Assembly: GCF_011305535.1 (NCBI RefSeq)
Contig: NZ_CP049906.1
Span: 496,001-560,000, forward strand
Origin: Diaphorobacter sp. HDW4B
GTDB lineage: Bacteria > Pseudomonadota > Gammaproteobacteria > Burkholderiales > Burkholderiaceae_C
Reading direction: 5' to 3'
Length of the DNA stretch: 64,000 bases
Numbering within the stretch: position 1 is the first letter of the stretch; every line of letters begins with the position of its first letter. Positions 43,339 to 52,054 of the stretch are shown piece by piece. The notes under the pieces are model-generated. The model saw only the letters and a program-made list of their open reading frames with translations, did no database searches and was not told where the DNA came from. Made by a program: the position numbers and the translations under genes.

Positions 43339-45818
43339 ATGAGCATGCGTGCTTTCACATCGGCATGGTTCACGCGTTTCAAATCGCTGCTCAAAGCACC
43401 GCCGATCCATGCTTCCGAGCCTGCGCAGAATTCACCAACTCCCATCCCATCGCCAGCACAACCGATTCCGATTGCAGGGAGAGAGCAGGGCTGGTTGCGT
43501 GTACTGCAAGCAGATGAGTTGATCACGCTGGTCCAGGCCCAGAAGGCTGTTCGGCAGATGTGGCATCAGTCACGTTTGGCCCAAGTGGTCTTCGAGCGAG
43601 ATCTTCTGCCAGCCGTGCATCGCTATGCAGAGTTTGTCCAACTCATGCCCGCATCCGAAGCGCACCACCATGCGCATGTGGGTGGTCTGCTCGCGCATAC
43701 GCTGGAGATGGTGCTTGCCGCGATGACCTGGCGCAACGGCCACTTTCTGCCCACCAATGCGCCTGCCGAGCAGATCGATGCAGAGCGCGATCAGTGGACC
43801 TACGTGGTGTTCTTTGCCGCATTGCTGCACGACATTGCCAAACCCATGACGGATCTGCGCATTCTCTGGCGCGGTGGATCCATGACCGAGCCCTTGCGCT
43901 GGAAGCCCATCGCCGGCTCGATTTCATCGGTCGCTGATGGCCGTCCGGATGCCGAATACCGCGTGGAGTTCGAGCCCAAGTCTCAGCGTGACTATCAAGC
44001 CCACAGCCGGTTGGCGCTCACCTTGCTGGGGCAGATTGCGCCTGCTTCGGCGCTCACGTTTCTGTCGCGCACGCCGCATGCGTTTGATGCGCTCACACAA
44101 TATCTCTCCGGCCATAAAACAGGCTTGCTGGCCGATATCGTCAAGCGGGCCGATCAGGCTTCGACCAGCAATGCACTGCTGCACGGCAACAAGGCCAAGT
44201 TTGCAACATCGAATGCCGTTCCGCTCGTGGATCTGCTGATGCAGGCGCTCAAGACCATGCTGCTGTCAGGCACCGAACTTCCGCTCAATCGCAGCGGTGC
44301 AGCGGGTTGGGTGTTTGACGGCTCGATCTGGTTTGTGGCCAAGCGCCTGGCCGATACCACCCGCGCATGGATCAAGTCACACACGCCCGATGAGTCCATG
44401 CCGGGAGAAGCCAAGAACGACCGGCTGTTCGACACCTGGCAGGAGTACGGCATTCTGCAGGTCAATCCGCAAACGGGCCAGGCGATCTGGCATGTGGAGG
44501 TCTTCGGCCAGACGCTGCAGGAAGAGGGCGGGCGACCAGAAAGGGAGGAGGGCAGCCAGCCCGAGCACCAATATCGTCATCAGTTGTCGATGCTGCGATT
44601 TCCGCTGGACAAGCTCTACGATGATCCGGCGCAGCATCCGCCGGGCATGGCCGGTCACATTGAAGTTCGGGCAAAACGCAGTACCGAAACGGCTGAAGCG
44701 CCCGCTCCGCAAGCTGATACAGAGGCAAACACCACTGATGAGGAGGTCGCGTCTACTCCTGGCGCGGTGGGTCACCCTGATCCTGATTCGTCAGCGAACG
44801 GCACATCCCAAAAGTCTGCTGCAGTCAAGACGTCGGCCAAACCTGCGGCATCTCCGCTGGCCAAAGCCAAATCACAAGGTCTGCCAGCTCCCGCGTTCAA
44901 CAAGCCCAAAGCGGTCACTGCGTCTGCATCCAAGCCTGATTCGACCGCGTTGCCCAAAGCTTCAGCATCACACGCCGAATCTCAAGCTGCAACGAAGCCA
45001 TCCGATGACCTCCGATACGACCCTGCATTCCCACCATTGCAGGATGGCGTGGATGGGTTTGACTGTGCGGATGACGGGTTCCTGGATGACGAGGAATCTG
45101 CCGCAGCAGTCAAAAAGTCCGACCGCAAAGTCCCTAAATCCGTTCCAACCGCACGCTCGCCTGAGCCAGCTGGCCCAGCTATTGCACAGGACAGAAGCAA
45201 GGCCAAGCCAATGGTCACAACACCTGTAGCACCGGCCCAAGAGTCAAAACCTGCGCCAGTTCCAAAGACTGTAACAAGTACGTCGGCACCCGCCAAAGCA
45301 CAAAAACTCTTCACCCAATCCGGCGCAGCCCAAACCAGCACCGGCACAACACCCGTCGTGCTCACGCCCAGATTGCCGGTTCTGCCGCATGAAGTCGCAG
45401 CCAAGAAGAGAGAGCCAGCGAGACCGCGGTGGAGTTCATCCGCTGGCTCCAGCAAGGCCTCGCCAGCCGCGAGATCAAGTACAACGAGACCGGCGCGCCC
45501 GTGCATTTTGTGGAAGAAGGCATGGCGCTCGTGTCGCCGATCATTTTCAAGCTGTTTGCCTGCCAGACAGGACCCGAGGATCAGGCCGATGCCACGGGCC
45601 TGCAGGTGCAGCGCGAAGTCATCAAGGCGGGTTGGCACCGCATGGCACCGGCCTCGGGCAGCGGCAAGGTCAACATCCTGCGCTACCAAGTGATCGGACG
45701 CGGCAATGCCGTGGTGGCCCGACTCGCTGCCGTCGTCCTCGTCGATCCGGACCGGTTCGTCCTGCCCGTGCCACCAGCCAACCCCGTGCTGAAGCTTGAA
45801 AATGTGCACGCCGTTTGA
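43339..45818 (+). pseudogene. MobH-type relaxase (TraI_2 class), frameshifted near its 3' end
   Basis: The N-terminal domain has the MobH signature HHHAHVGGLLAHTLE with LLHDIAKP, an HD-type metal site. A long Pro/Ala/Lys-rich linker follows (about 44680-45400). The conserved C-terminal domain, EFIRWLQQGLASREIKYNE then VHFVEEGMALVSP, lies in a different frame (from about 45424 to 45818). The break is near a GAGAGAG run at 45411-45417. Without a correction the protein ends in nonsense at 45693. It would nick the transfer origin of an integrative conjugative element. No other transfer gene is present, so the element is incomplete. Confidence 0.75.
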
Positions 45819-45978
45819 TCCAGGTCCCGCCGTTTCGGAATCCGACTGTTTGACACATGGGGCACTTGCTGCTATCTTTTCCAAAACGGTGCAGTTCAAC
45901 CTTGTTCAAGCAAGAAGCGCTGTGTATGTGAAGGATTCGCGGGTTCTGAGCACCCGCTTTTTCAGGCGAAATCTACTA

Positions 45979-46018
45979 GATACGATTAAGATTATGTTAA
46001 ATATAATCTTCTCGTATC
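45979..46018. repeat. AT-rich imperfect palindrome behind the relaxase gene
   Basis: Arms GATACGATTAAGATTAT and ATAATCTTCTCGTATC pair over 15 positions with a small bulge, around a 7-base loop. No T tract follows, so an intrinsic terminator is unlikely. The AT content contrasts strongly with the surroundings. It could be a recombination or transfer site or the trace of a transposon end; nothing more can be said from sequence. Confidence 0.55.
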
Positions 46019-46079
46019 CGGCAATGACTAGATCTGACGAGGGGACGATCCAGTCAGCTTTCCGCCCTCTTCCAGCCGC

Positions 46080-47264
46080 TCAGCTCTTGCAGAAGCCTCG
46101 TTCCTGCAACCAGTCGAGCATCAGTTCGACCGTGTTTTGCATGAGTTCGGGTTGCCCCACAAAATAGTGACTCGCGCCCTTGACCACGTGCATCTGCTTG
46201 TCACGACTTGCCACTTCGCGATAGACCATGTCTGTGTGCTGTTGCGGGACGGCGTCGTCGGCGCTGTGTTCGAGTGCGAGAAACGGCACGGTGATGCTGC
46301 TTGCGCATTTCACGCCGTTGGCGTTCGTGTCGGCAAGTGACCATTGCGACAGCCAGGCACGCAGTGTCGAGAAGCGCGCCAGCCCGATGGGGCCGCTGTT
46401 CGCCGTTTCGGGAACGCCCATGTAGCACATGCCGATGGGACGGTCGTTGGGCTCCAGACTGCCATCGAGAAATCGCGGGTCGGCCATCGTGCGGTGCATC
46501 ATGAAGCCGCGCTCCACTTCCTTGCCGTTCTTGCGCTTGAGGTCCGTGAGCATCTCTTTGACCCAGGCGGTTCTGCGTTCGACGCGTGCCTTTTGTGCGG
46601 CGCGAAAACGCAGCATGAATTCGGCGCTGTAAGGCGGTTTGATATCCGCGTTGTAGATATTCAGGCTTTCGTCGAGAACTTCCGGGTTGTTCTCGTCGAT
46701 GACGCTGGGATCAATCCAGTCTTGCAGCACCAATGCCCGAGAGACGTGGGCGGCCTGCAGGATGAATGCGTCTGCTGGCAGCAGGCCCGCGGTAGTGAGG
46801 TCGTAGGGATCACCGGCCGGGGTATGGGTGATGGTGGGCTTTTCGGCCTGTGCCTGGTAGAGCAGCGACAGCGAACCGCCGCCGGACCAGCCACCGAGCA
46901 CGACGTTTTGGTATCCCCAGTCTTCTTTTGCGTGTCGGATGTACGCACCCATGTCGCGCACCACGTGCTCCATGATGAGCGCGGTGTCGTTGCGGGCATA
47001 GCGGCTGCCTGCGCATAGCACGTGTACGCCATTGGCAGCCATCGCGTTGGGCATGGGCAGCAGCTGCAAGGTGCTCGCGGGGTGCATGTAGATCATCAAG
47101 GTGTCGCTCTTGACCCCCCTCGGCATGTAGCGCACGCCTTCCAGGTGCACCACGCCTTGCTGACCTGAAAAGCCGTAGACCGTCTTGAACTGGGCTGCTT
47201 CCGAGTAATGGATGTGCACCCATTGCGCATCGACTTCGTGACGGGTTCGTTGAGTAGATGTCAT
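46080..47264 (-). CDS. Alpha/beta hydrolase, large (394 residues)
   Basis: Protein of 394 residues from the ATG at 47264; the frame is open to 47333 but that part overlaps the VOC gene. After a strand-rich N-terminus (WVHIHYSEAAQFKTVYGF), the nucleophile elbow is GGWSGGG, the acid is probably in ALEHSADDAVP and the histidine in VKGASHYFVGQ. It probably hydrolyses an ester or thioester. Third gene behind the promoter at 48410-48457. Confidence 0.85.
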   Translation of the reverse strand: MTSTQRTRHEVDAQWVHIHYSEAAQFKTVYGFSGQQGVVHLEGVRYMPRGVKSDTLMIYMHPASTLQLLPMPNAMAANGVHVLCAGSRYARNDTALIMEHVVRDMGAYIRHAKEDWGYQNVVLGGWSGGGSLSLLYQAQAEKPTITHTPAGDPYDLTTAGLLPADAFILQAAHVSRALVLQDWIDPSVIDENNPEVLDESLNIYNADIKPPYSAEFMLRFRAAQKARVERRTAWVKEMLTDLKRKNGKEVERGFMMHRTMADPRFLDGSLEPNDRPIGMCYMGVPETANSGPIGLARFSTLRAWLSQWSLADTNANGVKCASSITVPFLALEHSADDAVPQQHTDMVYREVASRDKQMHVVKGASHYFVGQPELMQNTVELMLDWLQERGFCKS

Positions 47265-47284
47265 GACCTGTCTGCCTTTCGTTG

Positions 47285-47842
47285 TTATTTGCTTGCCCGG
47301 CGAGTTTGCTTTTCCTGAGTCCATGCATCGCATTTCGCGCGGGCGGTTCGATGGGCTTCGCTCATGTATTCGTCGCCCACGCTCTGGATGGTCAGCTCGA
47401 GGCGAATGCCATTGGGGTCAAAGAAGTAGATTGATTCCACAAAGTGGTGATCGGTCACTCCGAGCACTTCCACCCCTGCTGCTTCCAGGCGCGCTTTGGC
47501 GAGATCCAGATCTTCGCGATGGGGCACCCGCAAAGCGATGTGCGTGACCCACGCCGGTGTATTGGGGGACGGTTCTGCCGCCTGATCGTCACCCAGGTCG
47601 AAGAATGCAATGCAGGAGCCGTCTTTCATCTGGAAGAAAAGATGCACGTAAGGGCAATGCTCGCCGGTGCTGGGAACGACGTCCGCGCGGATGATGTGCA
47701 CGAGCGGCATTTCCAGCAGATCTTCATAGAAGCGGCGGGTTTCTTCAGCGTCTTTGCAGCGCCAAGCGCTGTGGTGCAGGCCCAGTACGGAAACGCCGAT
47801 GGGCTGTACTGCGGTGGTGTTGGAGAGTGTGGAGTTGGTCAT
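47285..47842 (-). CDS. VOC-family protein (glyoxalase/dioxygenase fold)
   Basis: Protein of 185 residues with two beta-alpha-beta-beta-beta units. LGLHHSAWRCKDAEETRRFY opens the first, with a histidine ligand; VTHIALRV gives the second, and FFDPNGIRLELTIQ supplies the glutamate. This set of H-H-E ligands fits a metal-dependent dioxygenase or isomerase. It lies 20 bp upstream of the hydrolase gene, so ring or C-C cleavage followed by hydrolysis is plausible. Confidence 0.85.
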   Translation of the reverse strand: MTNSTLSNTTAVQPIGVSVLGLHHSAWRCKDAEETRRFYEDLLEMPLVHIIRADVVPSTGEHCPYVHLFFQMKDGSCIAFFDLGDDQAAEPSPNTPAWVTHIALRVPHREDLDLAKARLEAAGVEVLGVTDHHFVESIYFFDPNGIRLELTIQSVGDEYMSEAHRTARAKCDAWTQEKQTRRASK

Positions 47843-47950
47843 GGATCTGCCCTGAAGAGTAGTTCGAAGGATCGATGGAGATGGAATGCCTGCTGTTGTC
47901 TCGGCAGGCGGTGGAACGTGGATGTGAGGCGGCCTCGCTGCGGGCCGATT

Positions 47951-48358
47951 TCAATTGCGGGTGGAAAACAAGGTCGGCTCGCAAGCGCCCAGCGTCCGGT
48001 TGGCGGAGCCCATGGCCCGCATGTCGAGTTGCCAGAGGTACCAGAGGTTCAGGTACCACATCCACAGTTCGCGCACGCCGCCAATTCCCAGTCGTCGGTA
48101 GGCACGTGTGCGATAGGTTCTGACGCTCTCCTCGCTGATCTCCAATGAAAGCGAGATGCCGAGAGCCGTCTGGCACAGGAGAACACGTGCGCACACCTCC
48201 ATCTCGCGCCTGGGCAAGTCCGTCATGGCCGTGAGGCAGGACTCCACCACGTCGAGTGAGCGCAGTGCGTCAGCCGGATTGGGAAATGGCGATGGCTGAA
48301 ACGGGTGTCCGGTCAGCAAATCCAAACCGTTGGCACCAGAGAGGGCGACTGTCTCCAT
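47951..48358 (-). CDS. LuxR-type helix-turn-helix protein, short
   Basis: Protein of 135 residues. The only domain is a LuxR/GerE-type HTH at about residues 45-100 (LPRREMEVCARVLLCQTALG, then EISEESVRTYRTRAYRRLG). The N-terminal 40 residues do not form a receiver or ligand domain. The C-terminus is tryptophan-rich (ELWMWYLNLWYLWQL). It is the first gene behind the minus-strand promoter at 48410-48457 and so may belong to the regulon described for region 6. Confidence 0.8.
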   Translation of the reverse strand: METVALSGANGLDLLTGHPFQPSPFPNPADALRSLDVVESCLTAMTDLPRREMEVCARVLLCQTALGISLSLEISEESVRTYRTRAYRRLGIGGVRELWMWYLNLWYLWQLDMRAMGSANRTLGACEPTLFSTRN

Positions 48359-48409
48359 AGCTTGTCTCCGTTGTGTTGGGCTGCATCAAGACAGACCATT
48401 TATAAAAAC

Positions 48410-48457
48410 TGAATTCAATTTCATATTCACGATACGATGCTCGGTTCGAGTTGTCAA
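48410..48457 (-). promoter_or_regulatory. Promoter and operator A, for the LuxR-VOC-hydrolase genes
   Basis: On the minus strand TTGACA (48457-48452) is followed after 17 bp by TATCGT (48434-48429). The operator-like sequence TGAATTCAATTTCATATTCA (read on the plus strand, 48410-48429) directly abuts the -10 box on its downstream side. The same element and geometry recur at 48604 and 56604. Confidence 0.7.
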
Positions 48458-48575
48458 TGCCTGACATATGAGCAATTGCCCTAGGGCCAACGAGATCTCA
48501 TGCGCAGGCTCTCGCGAGCACTGACGGATACATGCGCCGGTTCTCATGGAGCCCAACTTTTTCCAGAAAAAGGGA

Positions 48576-48618
48576 TTGACTTGCCGAATTCAGCTTCGCA
48601 TAATTGAATCTGAATTCA
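48576..48618 (+). promoter_or_regulatory. Promoter and operator B, for the SDR-thiolase-MaoC operon
   Basis: TTGACT (48576-48581), 17 bp, CATAAT (48599-48604). The operator-like TTGAATCTGAATTCA (48604-48618) begins within the last base of the -10 box. The start codon of the first gene is at 48637, with AAAGGAG ahead of it. A repressor bound here would block open-complex formation. Confidence 0.75.
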
Positions 48619-48636
48619 TTTTTAAAGGAGACATCT

Positions 48637-49593
48637 GTGACGACTTCTGCATCTGCCTACAAGCCGCTCGACGGGCGCGTTTTCGTGATCACCGGAGCCG
48701 GTCGCGGCCTCGGTGCTTCCTATGCCAAGGAGGCCGCCCTGCTCGGCGCCAAGATCGTGGTGAACGACATCGGCAAGACGCTGCAAGGCGAATCCACTGG
48801 CGAATCGCCTGCCGACGAAGTGGTGCGCGACATCATTGCCGCCGGCGGCGAAGCCGTTGCCGACACCCATGACATCACCGACTACGCCGGCGCTCAGGCC
48901 CTGATCGAAGCGGCGGTCAAACGCTTTGGCAGCATGGATGTGCTCATCAACAATGCGGGCATCCTGCGTGACCGCATGTTCGCCAACATGAGCATCGACG
49001 AGTGGGATGACGTGATTCGCGTTCACCTGCGCGGCCACTTTTGCACATCGCGCCATGCAGCCGCGTACTGGAAGGACAAGGCCAAGCAGCAAGGTGGCCC
49101 CGTGGATGCGGCGATGATCCAGACCACCAGCATTGCTGGCCTGCACGGTCAACCGGGTCAGGCCAACTACGCCACGGCCAAGTGCGGCATTGCCATGCTG
49201 GCGCACATCACCCACATGGAGCTGTTCGAGCGTTATGGCGTGCGCAGCTATGCGATCGCACCGAGCGCGCGCACCCGCCTGACACTGAACTCTCCCGGTG
49301 CCGTGGAAGTGGTCAACAAGAAGATGGCCAACGGTTTCGACTATTTCGATCCCGACAACGTCGCGCCGTTTGTGCTCTGGCTCGGCATGCGTGGCTGCCC
49401 CGCTCCATCGGGTGCCGTGTTCGGCGTGGAGGGTGACGTGGTTCGCCGCTACAACTCGTGGCAAGTGGGCTCCACGGTACGCAACAACAGCAAGCGCTGG
49501 ACCTTCGACGATCTTCAGGCGGCAGGTGCCGAATTGTTCAAGGGACAGGATCGCGCGTTCTCGCCGATGTCCGACGTCATCAACCACTTCTGA
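48637..49593 (+). CDS. SDR oxidoreductase, 3-hydroxyacyl-CoA dehydrogenase type (MFE-2-like)
   Basis: Protein of 318 residues from the GTG at 48637, with AAAGGAGAC six to seven bases upstream; the frame is open to 48604, but that lies in the promoter. Nucleotide loop VITGAGRGLGASYAKEAALL, then NNAGILRDRMFANMSIDEWD and the catalytic QANYATAKCGIAML (Tyr-x3-Lys). Like the protein at 18315 it resembles the dehydrogenase part of MFE-2. First gene of the operon ending at 51908. Confidence 0.9.
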   Translation: MTTSASAYKPLDGRVFVITGAGRGLGASYAKEAALLGAKIVVNDIGKTLQGESTGESPADEVVRDIIAAGGEAVADTHDITDYAGAQALIEAAVKRFGSMDVLINNAGILRDRMFANMSIDEWDDVIRVHLRGHFCTSRHAAAYWKDKAKQQGGPVDAAMIQTTSIAGLHGQPGQANYATAKCGIAMLAHITHMELFERYGVRSYAIAPSARTRLTLNSPGAVEVVNKKMANGFDYFDPDNVAPFVLWLGMRGCPAPSGAVFGVEGDVVRRYNSWQVGSTVRNNSKRWTFDDLQAAGAELFKGQDRAFSPMSDVINHF

Positions 49594-49607
49594 TAGCAGG
49601 CCACCCT

Positions 49608-49901
49608 ATGACAGTCGCCCAATTGAAGGCGTCCCGCGACCCGGTGACGCAACAGACCTACATACCCCCTCGCCCGCTCGTTGGCGATGGTTCTCTGCGT
49701 GAAGCGGAAATGGTGACGGTGCCCGCCCAAGGCGTGCTCTTTGCCTGCACGACGTTTCAGAACGAACTCTACGGCATCGTGGATCTGGACTGCGGCTCGC
49801 GCATTCAGACCTTGCTTGCGCCCGGCACCGAGCGCATTGGCGAGCGCGTGACGGCGCACAGCGTGGATGAAAAAGGACAAGCGAGGTTTGGCCATGAGTG
49901 A
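49608..49901 (+). CDS. DUF35-like OB-fold protein without zinc ribbon
   Basis: Protein of 97 residues from the ATG at 49608. It ends in the OB-fold seen in DUF35 proteins (GVLFACTTFQNELYGIVDL, then ERIGERVTAHSVDEKG). The stretch SRDPVTQQTYIPPRPL aligns in type with the zinc ribbon (the PPRP element), but all four cysteines are gone. It precedes and overlaps (8 bp) a thiolase-like gene, the expected partner. Compare the cysteine-bearing version at 9967. Confidence 0.75.
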   Translation: MTVAQLKASRDPVTQQTYIPPRPLVGDGSLREAEMVTVPAQGVLFACTTFQNELYGIVDLDCGSRIQTLLAPGTERIGERVTAHSVDEKGQARFGHE

Positions 49902-51027
49902 TTCGACAAACAAGGTATTGATTGCAGGCGTCGGCATGGCGCCTTTCGCCAACCATGGTCCCGGCAAGGGGCTGGAGCTTGCGCGTCTGGCGGCCACCAA
50001 TGCGCTCAAGGACGCAGGCCTGACTTATGCCGACATCGACTATGTCGTCGTTGGCACCGCGCATCCGCTTTCGCCACGTGGTATCTATGTGGCCAAGGAG
50101 TTGGGGCTGACGGGCGTGCCGGTCGAGCATGTCACCAATGCTTCCGCCACGTCACTTGCCGCCATGCACAGCGCGCGCCAGGCCGTGTTGAGTGGTGATG
50201 CCAAGCGTGTGCTGGTCATCGGCATGGACTCTCCTGCCCGCGCCGTTCCGGTGGAAGAGATCATCGTCAGCGAAGGCAATTTTCCGCCCGTCGTTTCGTT
50301 CGCTCTGTGGGCCAAGCGTCGCATGCATGAGCGTGGAACGACCCGCGAGCAACTCGCCAAAGTGGCTGCCAAGAACTGGAACTACGCACGCAGCAACCCC
50401 TACGCTGCGCGCCAGGCTCCGGAAGAAGTGACCATCGACCGAGTCCTTGCCAGCCGCATGGTGGCCGATCCATTCACGTCGATGATGTGCACTCCATGGG
50501 GCGAAGGCGCAGCCGCTGCGGTCCTGTGTGCCGACGATGCCTGGCCCAGTGCCAGCAAGCATCCGCGCATACGCCTGGCGTCCAGCGCTTATGGCAGCGA
50601 CAGTTGGTCCCGCGAGCTGATTCTGGAAGGTGCCATCGTCGGTCCACCAGAGTTGTCCCGCACCACTGCGGCGAAGGCGCTGCAACTGGCGGGTCTGACG
50701 CCCAAGGACGTCGACGTGGTGCAGGTGCACGATGCCTTTGCGGTGGAAGAATTCATCTACTACGAGTTGCTCGGTTTCTCCAAGCCCGGCGAGACGGAAG
50801 CTCTGGTGGACGAAGGAGCCTTCGGCCCCGGTTCGCGCCAACGCTTTGGACTTCCTGAGTTCTCCACCCACGGTGGGTTGCTTGCGGGTGGCCACCCCGG
50901 TGGCCCTACCGGCTTGGCGCAGATCTGGGAAACCGTGCGTCGTCTGCGTGGTGGCGACAAGGTCGGCATGTGCCATCTGCTCGGCTCCGGCTCCGTTTGC
51001 ATCGTGCAAATGCTGGTGCGCGACTGA
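49894..51027 (+). CDS. Thiolase-like protein (SCP2-type), nucleophile replaced
   Basis: Thiolase-fold protein of 377 residues from the ATG at 49894 (frame open to 49867). The usual nucleophile block reads VTNASATSLAAMHSARQAV, where serine stands for cysteine. GLLAGGHPGGPTGLAQ keeps the catalytic histidine and GMCHLLGSGSVCIV forms the last strand. Like its counterpart at 10365 it is coupled to a DUF35-type gene. A role as C-C lyase or acyl carrier partner is more likely than normal thiolysis. AGGTTTGG is the only weak ribosome site. Confidence 0.85.
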   Translation: MSDSTNKVLIAGVGMAPFANHGPGKGLELARLAATNALKDAGLTYADIDYVVVGTAHPLSPRGIYVAKELGLTGVPVEHVTNASATSLAAMHSARQAVLSGDAKRVLVIGMDSPARAVPVEEIIVSEGNFPPVVSFALWAKRRMHERGTTREQLAKVAAKNWNYARSNPYAARQAPEEVTIDRVLASRMVADPFTSMMCTPWGEGAAAAVLCADDAWPSASKHPRIRLASSAYGSDSWSRELILEGAIVGPPELSRTTAAKALQLAGLTPKDVDVVQVHDAFAVEEFIYYELLGFSKPGETEALVDEGAFGPGSRQRFGLPEFSTHGGLLAGGHPGGPTGLAQIWETVRRLRGGDKVGMCHLLGSGSVCIVQMLVRD

Positions 51028-51056
51028 GCATTGCCATCAACACAGGAGACGCCACA

Positions 51057-51908
51057 GTGCCAGTGACCTACCAGCAACTCATGGATTTGCAGCGGCCCAA
51101 CCAGGAGGTGCGCTATACCCACAAGGACAGCTTTCTCTACGCGCTCAGCGTGGGGGTGGCTTCCGAGGGGATCGAAGAGTCCACCCTGCCCTTCGTCTAT
51201 GAACACCGTCCGATGCGGACGATTCCGTCGATGGCCACGGTGCTCATGCGTGCGCCTGTGCCTGAGTCAGGCATCGACTTTCGCGGCTTGTTGCATGGCG
51301 AGCAGCGATTGACATTGCACCGCGCCATTCCCGCTGAGGGGACGTTGATCGTCGATGCCGGTGTGAGCGAGGTGATCGACAAGGGCGCGGAAAAAGGCTC
51401 CGTCGTTCTGTTCGAATCGCGTGGCCGCATGCCGGATGGCGAGCCGGTGTTCACCACCACCACCGTGCTTTTGGCGCGGCGCGATGGCGGGATCGGCGGG
51501 CCGGGCGGAACGCTGCCTGCGCCCCATCCCATTCCCGAGCGAGTGCCTGACCTGACCGTGCGGGTGCCCACGCGGCCAGATGCCTCGTTGCTGTATCGAC
51601 TCAATGACGACGCCAATCCGCTGCATGCCGATCCGGAAGTGGCCAAGAAGGCCGGTTTTCCTGCGCCTATCTTGCATGGTCTATGCACCTACGGCACAGT
51701 CTGCGCGGCGTTGGTGAAGACGGTCTGCGAAGGAGACGCTGCCCGCATGGCGACATTCGATGCGCGGTTTGCCAGCCCGGTCTTCCCGGGCGAGGAGTTG
51801 CAGGTGGATATCTGGCACGATCAATCCGTCGTGTCGTTCCGCTGCAGCGTGCCTGCACGCCATCAGGTGGTGCTCGATCACGGTCGCAGTGAGATCAGAA
51901 ACGCCTGA
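51057..51908 (+). CDS. MaoC-family enoyl-CoA hydratase (hydratase 2)
   Basis: Protein of 283 residues from the GTG at 51057 (CAGGAGA upstream; GTG at 51063 is also possible). Two hot-dog halves; the catalytic block is LNDDANPLHADPEVAKKAGF with ILHGLCTYG. In the usual GDxNPLH motif the glycine-aspartate is DD, so the aspartate is kept. It should hydrate the enoyl-CoA for the SDR at 48637. A strong hairpin follows. Confidence 0.9.
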   Translation: MPVTYQQLMDLQRPNQEVRYTHKDSFLYALSVGVASEGIEESTLPFVYEHRPMRTIPSMATVLMRAPVPESGIDFRGLLHGEQRLTLHRAIPAEGTLIVDAGVSEVIDKGAEKGSVVLFESRGRMPDGEPVFTTTTVLLARRDGGIGGPGGTLPAPHPIPERVPDLTVRVPTRPDASLLYRLNDDANPLHADPEVAKKAGFPAPILHGLCTYGTVCAALVKTVCEGDAARMATFDARFASPVFPGEELQVDIWHDQSVVSFRCSVPARHQVVLDHGRSEIRNA

Positions 51909-51986
51909 ACCACGGGTTGTACTTCACTCGTGAAACAATCACTCTGACCGTGCCGATGGGGCTTGACCCAGAGCGGTGAATCACAC

Positions 51987-52019
51987 AACTGGCGGGCACC
52001 GATGCGGTGCCCGCCAGTT
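51987..52019. terminator. Strong hairpin between MaoC and TetR genes
   Basis: Perfect 14-bp arms (AACTGGCGGGCACC and complement) around the loop GATGC. It lies 78 bp after the MaoC stop and 35 bp before the TetR start. The following CCGCTTTGG has only a short T run, so this is a terminator or an attenuator limiting read-through into the regulator gene. Confidence 0.6.
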
Positions 52020-52054
52020 CCGCTTTGGTCCCTGTGATAAATTCAAAGACATCA

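Noticed and set aside
45979-46018. Palindrome as an intrinsic terminator of the relaxase gene
   Set aside because: The arms are AT-rich and no T tract follows on either strand.
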